A DNA stretch of 10,459 bases from Nostoc sp. GT001 (GTDB lineage: Bacteria; Cyanobacteriota; Cyanobacteriia; Cyanobacteriales; Nostocaceae). Below the pieces are notes generated by a model that was not told the DNA's origin, searched no databases, and was given only the letters and a program-made list of their open reading frames with translations. The translations under genes and the position numbers were made by a program. Numbering within the stretch: the stretch's first letter is position 1; each line of letters begins with the position of its first letter. Shown here piece after piece: positions 1 through 7,326 of the stretch. The DNA is taken from positions 2,976,742 through 2,987,200 of the forward strand of contig NZ_JAUDRJ010000003.1 in the NCBI RefSeq assembly GCF_030382115.1, written 5' to 3'.

Positions 1-28
1 GCTCTCAGAAAGATTAATTTTTGAGAGC
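1..28. repeat. Inverted repeat / hairpin at the window edge
   Basis: Positions 1-11 and 18-28 pair as an 11-bp stem (one G-T pair) around a 6-nt loop. The outer seven pairs are GCTCTCA/TGAGAGC. No T-run follows, so it is not a standard intrinsic terminator. It may be the 3' hairpin of a gene left of the window or an intergenic repeat. It overlaps a HIP1 octamer at 27-34. Confidence 0.4.
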
Positions 29-34
29 GATCGC
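27..34. repeat. HIP1 octamer GCGATCGC
   Basis: This is a perfect copy of the highly iterated palindrome found in many cyanobacterial genomes. Further copies start at 4120, 5094, 5551, 7701 and 8278, in both coding and intergenic DNA. The density supports a HIP1-rich cyanobacterial host. Confidence 0.85.
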
Positions 35-97
35 ATATTTAGCACTTGAAATACATATAATATTCCTTTCGGCAAGTCTATAGCAACCTCAGTTTTT

Positions 98-473
98 ATG
101 AAAAATCATGATGTCACGCTATATCCTTACTGTTCCTCAACTCAGTTTCAATTGGGTTACTAAGGGGAAAATAAGGTTCAGCAGCAAATCTCAAAGGCGA
201 TGCCTTGAACATTTGCAGATATTACCGCAGACACTGATTATGTGGCGGCGGCTAAAATACTTAAGTATGAGTAGTACGAGCTAACTACCCAGGTTAAAAT
301 TGTCTATTTGGTAACACAAGACCATCAGAAAATTGTAGAAAAGTGTATTTCCTTGTCTCGATAGTGGTGCTAACCTCAATTTAAAGGATGTTATCAGCCT
401 TTATCTGCTAGAGTTTCTGACTTTCAGCAAATTAGATAATTTATCAATAACAAAATCGCTAGGAGTGCGATGA
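98..473 (+). pseudogene. Possible decayed small gene upstream of the kinase
   Basis: Reading from ATG 98 gives protein-like text interrupted by stops at 161 (TAA), 206 (TGA) and 272 (TAG). Segments such as DITADTDYVAAAKILKYE and YELTTQVKIVYLVTQDHQ look coding. That frame closes at 362. A second frame, open from 339, continues with DSGANLNLKDVISLYLLEFL and ends at a TGA (471-473) overlapping the start codons of the kinase. Three stops plus one frame change would fit an old pseudogene of a protein of about 125 residues. I do not recognise the family. The alternative is chance open stretches in AT-rich intergenic DNA. Confidence 0.3.
461..465 (+). promoter_or_regulatory. Ribosome binding site of the first kinase
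   Basis: AGGAG lies 4, 7 and 10 nt before three consecutive in-frame ATG codons at 470, 473 and 476. The spacing favours 473 or 476 as the used start. A good Shine-Dalgarno site suggests the gene was translated until recently, despite the frameshift downstream. Confidence 0.55.
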
Positions 474-1727
474 TGATGTCACAGTCCCCTATGACAAGAC
501 CAGAAATAGCTGCTGGAACTCTAATCGATAACCGCTATATTATCCAAAAACTTCTAGGACAGGGAGGATTGGGACGAACCTACTTAGCATTTGACACTCG
601 TCGGTTTAATGAAGCCTGTGTTCTCAAAGAATTTGCACCCATTGGCACCAAGCGAAAGTGGACTGGAACAATATCGTAACTTATTTAAAAGAGAAGCAAA
701 AATTCTTCATCAATTGCAACATCCTCAAATTCCCAAGTTTTTGGCTTGCTTTGAAGGAGATGGCCGGCTATTTTTAGTACAAGAGTATGTTGACGGTAAA
801 ACATATTCAAGACTGCTAGGAGAACTTCAACGTCAAGGAAGAAATTTTTCTGAAGACGAAGTTATACAGTGGCTAAAGAATCTGCTGCCTGTTTTGGAAT
901 ATGTCCATCAGCACAACATTATCCATCGAGATATTTCTCCAGACAACATCATGTTACCCGATGGCAAGGATCTGCCAGTGCTGATTGATTTCGGGGTAGG
1001 CAAGCAAATTGCTGATATTAACGAGGGGAGAAGTTCCAACCACCAAATAACGTTTGTTGGCAAAATGTCCCTTGTAGGCAAAGTTGGATATGCTCCCCGC
1101 GAACAGATTAGTTTGGGTTTATGTTCACCCTCTAGCGATCTTTATGCTTTGGGTGTAACTGCTATTGTATTACTCACTGCTAGAGATCCATCTTTACTAA
1201 TGGATCAATACTCACTTGAATGGAACTGGCGTGATTATACCTATGTTACTGATGGGTTTGCTCAAGTACTTGATTGTATGTTGGAAGATAGACCTAATAA
1301 GCGATACCAAACAGCCAGCGAAGTTCTTAGAGATTTAGAGCGTATTGGAGAACCAGAAATAGCAATATCTTCTGCAATCATGGTTGATGATTTGCCAGCC
1401 ACGGTATTTAACCCTGAATTTCAGGCTATGTCAGCCATATCGCAGTCATATAACCAATCTGAAGAAACAATTTTTAGTTCACCGACTAGTCCACAAAATG
1501 GGCGGCGAATTGAACAACAGCAACAACAATCCTCACTCCAACCAGCATTTATCAAACATTGCCAGCAAGAATTAGCCTACCACATCAGCCCAATGGCAAA
1601 TCTGATTATAGAAGAAATACTAGCTCACAATCCTTATATTTCAGCTGACCAATTTATTGAACTTGTAACTAAGGAAATTCCTAACTTTCAAGCAGCTTTT
1701 GAATTCAAAAAAAGCTTATTTTCATAG
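470..1727 (+). pseudogene. Hanks-type serine/threonine protein kinase, broken by a +1 frameshift
   Basis: This is a bacterial Ser/Thr kinase in two frames. The 5' frame (470-681, TAA at 679) carries the glycine-rich loop GQGGLGRTYLA and the ATP lysine in VLKEF (K53). It then runs into nonsense after FAPIGT. Removing one A of the AA at 650-651 joins it to the downstream frame, giving a 418-residue protein. That protein has HRDISPDN (D154, N159), DFG (173-175), a GYAPREQ activation-loop end and RPNKRYQTASEVLRDLE closing the kinase fold near residue 290. A Gln-rich linker (about 349-353) precedes a C-terminal helical piece (366-418) with YHISPMANLIIEEIL. No transmembrane segment is seen. The residue after HRD-x is Ser rather than the usual Lys, and APE is altered, so activity may be atypical even if restored. 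Everything after the shift is intact, so a sequencing error or very recent mutation is likely. A downstream-only product would lack the ATP loop. Confidence 0.85.
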
Positions 1728-1824
1728 AGATTTAGACATCATGAAATTGAGGAATAATTTTTTATCTCTTAACTAATTCTGTAAGTTGAAGCCAAGAGAG
1801 CTAATAAAAGTAACAAGGTTTTTT

Positions 1825-1939
1825 GGCAAAGCTACATGCAACGTCTTCTACAAAACGTTATGACGTTAGCGCAGCGGTAGCTAGTCCACGTAACCCTGGG
1901 GGGAAGCAACCTAAACGCAGCATCTTGCAGAGAGCATCA
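1825..1939. other. Spacer between convergent genes, GC-richer patch
   Basis: The kinase gene and the sensor gene converge here across 212 bp (1728-1939). I see no gene. The part at about 1840-1920 is richer in G/C and carries AACGT/ACGTT half-sites (AACGTC, AACGTT, GACGTT) and AGCGCAGCGGTAGC, reminiscent of intergenic repeats in filamentous cyanobacteria. No clear terminator stem with a T-run is visible. Confidence 0.3.
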
Positions 1940-2860
1940 TTACGAATTATTGTAATCGCTTGTACCTCCTTGAGTACGTTTGATTCTTTTCATTGCCATT
2001 TCTAAACTTAACTGCATCCGTTTAAAGGCTTTAGCTAAATTACCAATTTCATCATTAGACATCTGCTCAAATTCAACTTCCATATGTCCCGTACTAACTT
2101 CTTCGGCTATGCGAGTCATGCGTTTGAGAGGAATCACAACTTGTCGATTCAAGAACAAGTTGACTAACAGAATAGTGGCTATAAATATAGCTGATACAAT
2201 CAAGATAATTACTAAGGAAGACTGATTGGCTTTGCTGATGACATTCTTTGCAGGTACTGATATAATCTGAGCGCCAACAATTTCATTAAGCTTCCACCCA
2301 AATCCATTAGCAGCACCATAAAGACTAATCATACTTTGAGGTGCAGCTTCAGGTACACTATGACAGACCAGACAACTTTGTTCAGAAACTGCTAAGGGAC
2401 GAGCAATATAAAAGATATCCCCTCCAGGAATTGAACGAAATCCACTAACTTCTTTAAGGTCTGGTTTATTTCTGAACTGTTTTACAATTTCCGTCTCAAA
2501 ACCGTCAGCCTTATCCCGAAGATTTGTGGGATTGAGAGTTGCTTCTTTATAAAAGAAATCACGGTAGTCTGTTGTTTCCCGTAAAATTTCAAACACCTCT
2601 CGTGCTGAGTATCCAGGCACAGTTTGCGGCAAAAATTCAGTAGCCAATTTATCAACTAGCTTTGGATTCACTTGAGTACTGGTGTATTTACGAACAGAAC
2701 TCATTGTTTGGATCAGCATGAGACCAGTTGAGCTAACATCTTGTTTGGCATTCTCCCTCAGTAGAGAAGAAAGAGTAAATCCACTCAAGCTCAGACCAAA
2801 TGTCAAAATTACCAGTAGCAGAATTGTAAATTTTTGTTTCAAATTGAGATTCTTTAGCAT
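1940..2860 (-). CDS. Membrane heme-type sensor protein: Tll0287-like (DUF3365) domain plus HAMP
   Basis: The 306-residue protein has an N-terminal membrane segment (about 11-31), an extracytoplasmic domain (32-214), a second membrane segment (215-237) and a HAMP domain (238-291, with VIPLKRMTRIAEEVSTG and NDEIGNLAKAF). The sensor domain holds CLVCH (163-167), the CxxCH c-type heme attachment motif, inside text typical of the DUF3365/Tll0287-like family (FRSIPGGDIFYIARPL before it, GxKLNEIVGAQIISVP after it). Known family members are PAS-like heme sensors, so a redox or gas sensing role in the periplasm is plausible. The protein ends 15 residues after HAMP with no histidine kinase, cyclase or methyl-accepting domain, so its signal must pass to a partner. 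Ser/Thr kinases lie on both sides. The start ATG has only a weak TAGG upstream; the N-terminal MLKNLNLKQKF fits a genuine start. Confidence 0.88.
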   Translation of the reverse strand: MLKNLNLKQKFTILLLVILTFGLSLSGFTLSSLLRENAKQDVSSTGLMLIQTMSSVRKYTSTQVNPKLVDKLATEFLPQTVPGYSAREVFEILRETTDYRDFFYKEATLNPTNLRDKADGFETEIVKQFRNKPDLKEVSGFRSIPGGDIFYIARPLAVSEQSCLVCHSVPEAAPQSMISLYGAANGFGWKLNEIVGAQIISVPAKNVISKANQSSLVIILIVSAIFIATILLVNLFLNRQVVIPLKRMTRIAEEVSTGHMEVEFEQMSNDEIGNLAKAFKRMQLSLEMAMKRIKRTQGGTSDYNNS

Positions 2861-3156
2861 AATCTTAGATTACCTACAAGTCAAATTATTATGAACAAAT
2901 ATGTCTAAAGTCACTGTTTACTCTAACATGAGCAATCAACTTTCATATTTTCATGTAAAGGCATGGTTTAGCCAAAACTATGAGGGTATATCCAAACTTT
3001 ATACTATTAGTAATTATTGAGGTTAATGAAAATGTTCTCTAAGTAAGCTATATGCAAAAAAGCTACGACAGCGATTCAAATGGAATTCCCAAAAATTCGT
3101 GTTGGCTGTTCTGATACCTTGCCAAAATAAATACCAGCAATTGTCAAATATTACTA
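2861..3156. other. Divergent intergenic region
   Basis: This 296-bp AT-rich stretch separates the divergently transcribed sensor and WD40-kinase genes and must contain the promoters of both. I see no gene, no strong hairpin and no confident sigma-70-type promoter. The kinase start at 3157 lacks a clear Shine-Dalgarno sequence. Confidence 0.4.
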
Positions 3157-5052
3157 ATGGTGTGGAATGCAGGAAAGTCTTTATTCGGGGGACGCTACAT
3201 TATTGAAGGCCAATTAGGTGAAGGCGGAATTGGCATTACTTATCTTGCCAGAAATCAACGAAATCAACAGCGAGTGATTAAAACCCTCAAAGAAGAAATC
3301 CTGAATCACCCCGCCTGGATACTCCACCGAAACAAGTTACGGCAAGACTTTCGTGATGAAGCAGTTCGGCTGGCTGTGTGCCACCATCCTCATATAGTAC
3401 AGATAGAAACCATCTTTGATGAGGGGAATTTGCCCTGCATGGTGATGGATTACATCGAAGGGGAAGACTTAGCACAGCGCTTGAGGCGAATAGGGGTGCT
3501 ATCAGAGGCAGAAGCACTACTGTACATCCGGCAAATTGGCGATGCTTTGACCCTAATCCATTCTAAAGGACTGTTGCATCGGGATCTCAAACCACGCAAC
3601 ATAATGATCCGCATTGATAAATTAGAAGCAGTGCTGATAGACTTTGGCATCGCTAGAGAATTTGTTCCTAATATGATCCAAAGGCATACAGTGTATCGTA
3701 CTCCTGGTTTTGCCCCACCTGAACAGTATGAATCAGAAGCGCCGCGAGGAGAATACATTGATATTTACGCCCTAGCCGCTACTTTGTATAACTTGCTTAC
3801 CGCAGTTGTACCAACTAGTGCAGATGATAGACGTCACAATATTAATTTAGAACCACCACAATATTTTAATCCCAACATCAGCAACAGGGTAAATCAGGCT
3901 ATTATGTGCGGCATGGATCTGGAGTCAACGTATCGTCCCCAGTCTGTGCAGGAGTGGTTAGATTTATTGGGCCCTGATACTGGGGAAGATATAACTAAAA
4001 TATCATCTACTCTAGTGATAACACCTAGAGTGAAATTAACTATACCTGTACCTGTTGTATTAGATCGGCAGAACTGGCAATGTATACAGACCCTCAAAGG
4101 TCATTCTAGTATGGTTCATGCGATCGCCATTAGCCCAGACGGACAATTTATTGCTAGTGGCAGTAATGACAAGACCATCAAACTTTGGCAAGTCGGTACT
4201 GGTAAGTTAGTGCGTCAACTGGGTCGTTGGTCTTCTAGTCATTCCAGTATGGTTCATTCCGTCGCCTTTAGCCCAATCTCTTCAAACCTTTCTTATCAAG
4301 GCGAATCCGGCAAATCTGCGGGAGTTGCAGACCTGAACCGAGGAATCTTAGCTAGCGGGAGTTGGGATAATACAATCAAATTGTGGGATGTCAAGACGGG
4401 TAAAGAAATTCGCACTCTCACTGGTCATGCTAATTGGGTGAATTCCGTTACTTTTAGTCCAGATGGCAAGTTTCTAGCTAGTGGCAGTGCTGACTGCACA
4501 ATTAAACTGTGGCAGGTACACACAGGCATAGAAATCCAAACTTTCACAGGTCATTCCGACCCAGTTTCGTCAGTTGCTTACTCTCCAAGAACGCTTGCAA
4601 CCAATAGCCAGGATAGACAACTAGTGGCTAGTGGCAGTAATGATTACACCATTAAACTGTGGCAAATATACACAGGTAGAAACATTTACACACTCACAGG
4701 CCATTCTTTCTTTGTCAACTGTATCGCCTTCAGCAAAAATGGGGAAATTATCGCTAGTGGCAGTGGTGACAACACGATTAAACTGTGGCATGTAAATACA
4801 GGCAGAGAAATTCGTACTCTCACAGGTCATTCTGATTCAGTTTGGTCAGTCGCCTTTAGTCAGGATGGACAATTTCTCGCTAGTGGCAGTTGGGACAACA
4901 CTATCAAACTGTGGCACATACACAGTGGTACAGAAATCAGTACACTTACAGGGCATTCCAACTATGTTAGATGCGTTGCCTTTAGTCCCGATGGCCAAAC
5001 CCTAGTTAGCGGTAGTGATGACGACACTATTAAAATTTGGCGAAGGGGGTAG
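3157..5052 (+). CDS. Serine/threonine protein kinase with C-terminal WD40 propeller
   Basis: The intact 631-residue Hanks-type kinase has the glycine loop [11 protein letters not shown] (21-31), Lys42 in [13 protein letters not shown] (141-148, catalytic D143), DFG (162-164) and APPEQ (186-190). The kinase fold ends near 270. A linker of about 35 residues leads into WD40 repeats from W307 to the C-terminus. Seven copies end in TIKLW or TIKIW, enough for one closed propeller. Blade 2 lacks the usual GH and holds an insert of roughly 20 residues ([12 protein letters not shown] and onward). Blade 4 has a shorter insert ([12 protein letters not shown]). No transmembrane segment is seen, so it is probably cytosolic. 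This architecture is common in filamentous cyanobacteria; the propeller presumably docks substrates or regulators, but its targets cannot be read from sequence. The MVWN start followed by [15 protein letters not shown] matches the usual beginning of such kinases. Confidence 0.95.
   Translation: MVWNAGKSLFGGRYIIEGQLGEGGIGITYLARNQRNQQRVIKTLKEEILNHPAWILHRNKLRQDFRDEAVRLAVCHHPHIVQIETIFDEGNLPCMVMDYIEGEDLAQRLRRIGVLSEAEALLYIRQIGDALTLIHSKGLLHRDLKPRNIMIRIDKLEAVLIDFGIAREFVPNMIQRHTVYRTPGFAPPEQYESEAPRGEYIDIYALAATLYNLLTAVVPTSADDRRHNINLEPPQYFNPNISNRVNQAIMCGMDLESTYRPQSVQEWLDLLGPDTGEDITKISSTLVITPRVKLTIPVPVVLDRQNWQCIQTLKGHSSMVHAIAISPDGQFIASGSNDKTIKLWQVGTGKLVRQLGRWSSSHSSMVHSVAFSPISSNLSYQGESGKSAGVADLNRGILASGSWDNTIKLWDVKTGKEIRTLTGHANWVNSVTFSPDGKFLASGSADCTIKLWQVHTGIEIQTFTGHSDPVSSVAYSPRTLATNSQDRQLVASGSNDYTIKLWQIYTGRNIYTLTGHSFFVNCIAFSKNGEIIASGSGDNTIKLWHVNTGREIRTLTGHSDSVWSVAFSQDGQFLASGSWDNTIKLWHIHSGTEISTLTGHSNYVRCVAFSPDGQTLVSGSDDDTIKIWRRG
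4075..5046 (+). repeat. Seven tandem WD40-encoding repeats (about 126 bp period)
   Basis: The DNA of the propeller repeats every 42 codons in uninterrupted blades. Nearly identical blocks such as GCTAGTGGCAGT and ATTAAACTGTGGCA recur. Blades 5 and 6 are both exactly 42 residues and very similar (GHS-x-x-V, [12 protein letters not shown]). Such similarity permits recombination between blades, so repeat number may vary between strains. Confidence 0.8.
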
Positions 5053-5093
5053 TAAATAATTCGTAATTTTTCTATAAATCTACAGATAGAACT

Positions 5094-5101
5094 GCGATCG
5101 C
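5094..5101. repeat. HIP1 octamer in the kinase-protease spacer
   Basis: GCGATCGC occurs in the 105-bp gap between the WD40 kinase and the protease gene. It marks the host genome style and is not evidence of a local regulatory function. Confidence 0.7.
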
Positions 5102-5132
5102 CCCAAATTTGTGACAATAATGACGGCAACCG

Positions 5133-5152
5133 TTATTTTTGAACAAAAATAA
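5133..5152. promoter_or_regulatory. Inverted repeat just before the protease start
   Basis: TTATTTTTG and CAAAAATAA are perfect inverted 9-nt arms separated by AA. They end 5 nt before the ATG at 5158, where a ribosome binding site should lie; no purine-rich Shine-Dalgarno is seen. It could be an operator or a weak A/U hairpin that limits translation. AT-rich chance palindromy is also possible. Confidence 0.3.
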
Positions 5153-5157
5153 ATTAT

Positions 5158-6051
5158 ATGGGCTTTGGTATTGGTGATTTATTCTGGATTTTCCTCCTTC
5201 TGACTTCTTTGCAACCCCTTTGGCAAAAACGTCAAATAGAATATCGGCGCTTGCGTGCTTTACAACAATTCCAGCAGGAACGCAAAAGTCGGGTGATTTT
5301 GCTGATTCACCGTCAAGAGTCCATTAGCTTTTTGGGAATTCCCCTATCTCGCTACATTACTATTGAAGACTCAGAACAAATATTGCGAGCAATTCGCCTC
5401 ACACCGCCAGATGTACCGATTGACTTAATTTTGCACACTCCTGGTGGTTTGGTTTTGGCTACAGAACAAATCGCCAGAGCATTAATTCGCCACCAAGCAA
5501 AAGTCACAGTCTTTGTACCCCACTATGCTATGAGTGGCGGTACAATGCTTGCGATCGCCTCTGATGAAATTATTATGGATGCTAACGCTGTCTTAGGGCC
5601 AGTTGATCCCCAACTGGGTAATTACCCCGCAGCCAGTATCCTGAAAGTGGTTGAAGATAAACCCATCAGTGAGATTGATGACCAAACTCTAATTATGGCC
5701 GATTTATCACGCAAAGCAATTCAGCAGGTACAGCGATTTGTACGAACTTTGCTAAAAGACAGTATACCTAAACAAAAAGTTCTGCCAGAAAATATTGAAC
5801 CGATTATCGAAGCCTTGACAACTGGGCGCGTCACCCACGACTATCCCATCACTATTGAAGAAGCAACAGAAATGGGGCTGCCCGTAACCGTCGGACTGCC
5901 CCATTCTATTTATGATCTCATGGATCTGTACCCACAGCCACAAGGAGGACGACCCAGCGTGCAGTACATTCCTATGCCTTACAACGATCTCCGTCCAATT
6001 CTACCTACACCCAAGGGCAGACCCTTAGAAGAACCAAATCAGATGACCTGA
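5158..6051 (+). CDS. Membrane-anchored Clp-fold serine protease (SDH/SppA-like family)
   Basis: The 297-residue protein begins with a short hydrophobic segment (about 5-20, FGIGDLFWIFLLLTSLQPLW type) followed by a charged helix with many Arg and Gln, suggesting a single membrane anchor. The core has the Clp/crotonase fold signatures of the serine dehydrogenase proteinase (SDH) family: HTPGG at 93-97, which shapes the oxyanion site, and YAMSGGTM with the likely nucleophile Ser126. LGPVDPQLG follows, as in SppA-like peptidases. Known relatives are signal-peptide peptidase-like or membrane quality-control proteases; the substrate here is unknown. The C-terminus is Pro-rich without recognisable domain. 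It lies 105 bp behind the WD40 kinase on the same strand, so cotranscription is possible. The next gene converges with it, with 35 bp between stops. Confidence 0.9.
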   Translation: MGFGIGDLFWIFLLLTSLQPLWQKRQIEYRRLRALQQFQQERKSRVILLIHRQESISFLGIPLSRYITIEDSEQILRAIRLTPPDVPIDLILHTPGGLVLATEQIARALIRHQAKVTVFVPHYAMSGGTMLAIASDEIIMDANAVLGPVDPQLGNYPAASILKVVEDKPISEIDDQTLIMADLSRKAIQQVQRFVRTLLKDSIPKQKVLPENIEPIIEALTTGRVTHDYPITIEEATEMGLPVTVGLPHSIYDLMDLYPQPQGGRPSVQYIPMPYNDLRPILPTPKGRPLEEPNQMT

Positions 6052-6086
6052 GGGGCTAGTTTTGGGGTAAGAGTTTTTTATGGGGG

Positions 6087-6812
6087 CTAGGGTGTAGCTG
6101 TTGGTGTAGCTGTTGGTGTAGCTGTTGGTGTAGCTGTTGGTGTAGCTGTTGGTGTAGCTGTTGGTGTCGCTGTCGGTGTAGCTGTTGGTGTCGCTGTCGG
6201 TGTAGCTGTTGGTGTCGCTGTCGGTGTCGCTGTTGGTGTCGCTGTTGGTGTCGCTGTTGGTGTCGCTGTTGGTGTCGCTGTTGGTTTAGCTGTTGGTTTA
6301 GCTGTTGGTTTAGTTGTTGGTTTAGTTGTCGGCTGGCTGAAGAGTGTCTTTGCTTCTTCATTCAGCTTTTGGCGGAGTGCTAAATTAGCAATTCCAGTTT
6401 CTTGCAACTGATATTTCTTCTGATACTCCTTCACCACTTCTTCCGTGCGGGAACCATAAAAATGATCGCGCGGCAAGGGAGGATTTGGTTTTACCACTGC
6501 ATTCAAATTTCTGTGCAGAATTTGAACGATGTTAGCAGCAAAATCTTGGGTTTTTGGCCCTGCAATGCCATCAACTGGTTTTAGCTTATAACCAGTCTGA
6601 AATTCTCGAATTGCCTTTTTAGTTTCCTCATCCGTCAAAGCAGTATTTGTTACCTTGACGTTATAGCCTAATCCCCGCAATACCTCACGGAATTGCTGGG
6701 GCGTATAACTTTTTTGAGGGGCTGCAAAACCTGTGTCTGCAATTACCAAACTAGCAGTCATCAGGCAAGTAACAGCAAAGGTTGCGCTTGATTTTCCAAA
6801 CCCACACCACAT
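6087..6812 (-). CDS. Secreted peptidoglycan-binding-type protein with TATP repeat tail
   Basis: The 241-residue protein has an N-terminal signal peptide (1-31, hydrophobic core TFAVTCLMTASLVI, likely cleavage after GFAA). A first peptidoglycan-binding-like helical unit spans about 37-93 (FREVLRGLGYNV, AIREFQTGYKLKPVDGIAGPKT). A second, more divergent one spans about 115-152 (FYGSRTEEVVKEYQKKYQL, GIANLALRQKL). Residues 162-241 are 20 four-residue repeats: two TTKP, two TAKP, then sixteen TATP, running right up to the stop. The tail is a disordered Thr/Pro linker of the kind that spans cell wall or is O-glycosylated, but no domain follows it. The export signal suggests a periplasmic or wall location. 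A good ribosome binding site precedes the ATG. No catalytic domain is visible, so it is more likely a structural or binding protein than a hydrolase. Confidence 0.85.
   Translation of the reverse strand: MWCGFGKSSATFAVTCLMTASLVIADTGFAAPQKSYTPQQFREVLRGLGYNVKVTNTALTDEETKKAIREFQTGYKLKPVDGIAGPKTQDFAANIVQILHRNLNAVVKPNPPLPRDHFYGSRTEEVVKEYQKKYQLQETGIANLALRQKLNEEAKTLFSQPTTKPTTKPTAKPTAKPTATPTATPTATPTATPTATPTATPTATPTATPTATPTATPTATPTATPTATPTATPTATPTATP
6091..6330 (-). repeat. 12-bp minisatellite, 20 units, encoding T(A/T)(T/K)P
   Basis: Twenty uninterrupted 12-bp units fill this stretch. On the plus strand the six units nearest the stop codon are identical (GGTGTAGCTGTT). An alternating block with GGTGTCGCTGTC (units 7-11) follows, then five GGTGTCGCTGTT, then four diverged GGTTTAG units beside the folded domain. 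The gradient from diverged to identical suggests recent expansion at the 3' end of the gene. The unit length is a multiple of three, so copy-number change keeps the frame. Confidence 0.95.
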
Positions 6813-7326
6813 ACTTCAAAACTCCTTTGGGTTAAATCAGCAGGATTGTAAACGTTAACAGCTGCATTTTAAGTTTGTTTAATAACTTTTTTCACGATTA
6901 TTTAATGAATTTTGAACAAATTGTGATTTTTTTTTGTTAAATTTAACTCCGTAATTAAAAAATAATTTATGTCATCTATCAAAAGAAGCATCTTGTATTG
7001 GTAGAGGTACAGCAGCGATCTGATCATTTGAATCGAATACACCTTTTCAACACTAAGTTGCTGTGTAATCCACATCTGAGCATTTGTGTCAACTTAAAAT
7101 AAAAGGTAGTCTGTGTCTCTTTACCTGTGGCTATGCTGCAATCAAGAGTATTTCTAGCCTATGGTTGGAAAAAAGGTTTTAAAGGGGTTTTGGTTTGGGC
7201 TGAAGTTGACGCCCATGACAGATGTCCCCTTCTATTGAGGTCTACTCGACTAGAAAGGGGCGAAAATTAATAAATGAAAGAGTTTATATTTTAAATACCC
7301 AAACAGGTATTATATATTACAAAAAA
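6813..7326. other. Long AT-rich intergenic region
   Basis: About 510 bp separates the divergent wall-binding and membrane protein genes. The part at 6870-6970 is very AT-rich, with a T9 run at 6927-6935 and several TTAAAT/AATTAA motifs. It should contain both promoters, but I cannot place one with confidence. A 45-codon frame at 7133-7270 has no Shine-Dalgarno and no recognisable product. No RNA gene is seen. Confidence 0.4.
6822..6828 (-). promoter_or_regulatory. Ribosome binding site of the wall-binding protein
   Basis: On the minus strand AAAGGAG lies 9 nt before the ATG at 6812. It is one of the clearest Shine-Dalgarno sites in the window and fixes that start, which also gives a complete signal peptide. 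Confidence 0.7.

Noticed and set aside
1865..1890. tRNA-like D-arm text (AGCGCAGCGGTAGC)
   Set aside because: There is no matching acceptor stem, anticodon arm or T-arm (GGTTCRA) at the right distance, so it is not a tRNA gene.
5053..5093. Terminator after the WD40 kinase
   Set aside because: Only a weak 5-bp pairing (TCTAT/ATAGA) is visible, with no T-run after it.
6091..6330. CRISPR array
   Set aside because: The units are 12 bp, contiguous and without spacers, and lie in a coding frame.
6056..6361. Second minus-strand frame rich in His-Gln repeats
   Set aside because: A 12-bp repeat keeps every frame open. This is the shifted reading of the TATP array and has no independent start signal or domain.
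7133..7270. 45-codon open frame with text MLQSRVFLAYGWKKGFKG
   Set aside because: There is no ribosome binding site, no recognisable family, and a length expected by chance in this spacer. It cannot be excluded as a small gene.
7222..7326. N-terminal extension of the membrane protein from ATG 7222
   Set aside because: The 35 extra residues are polar and unremarkable and lack a Shine-Dalgarno site. ATG 7327 directly precedes the conserved-looking start of the first membrane segment. Not fully excluded.
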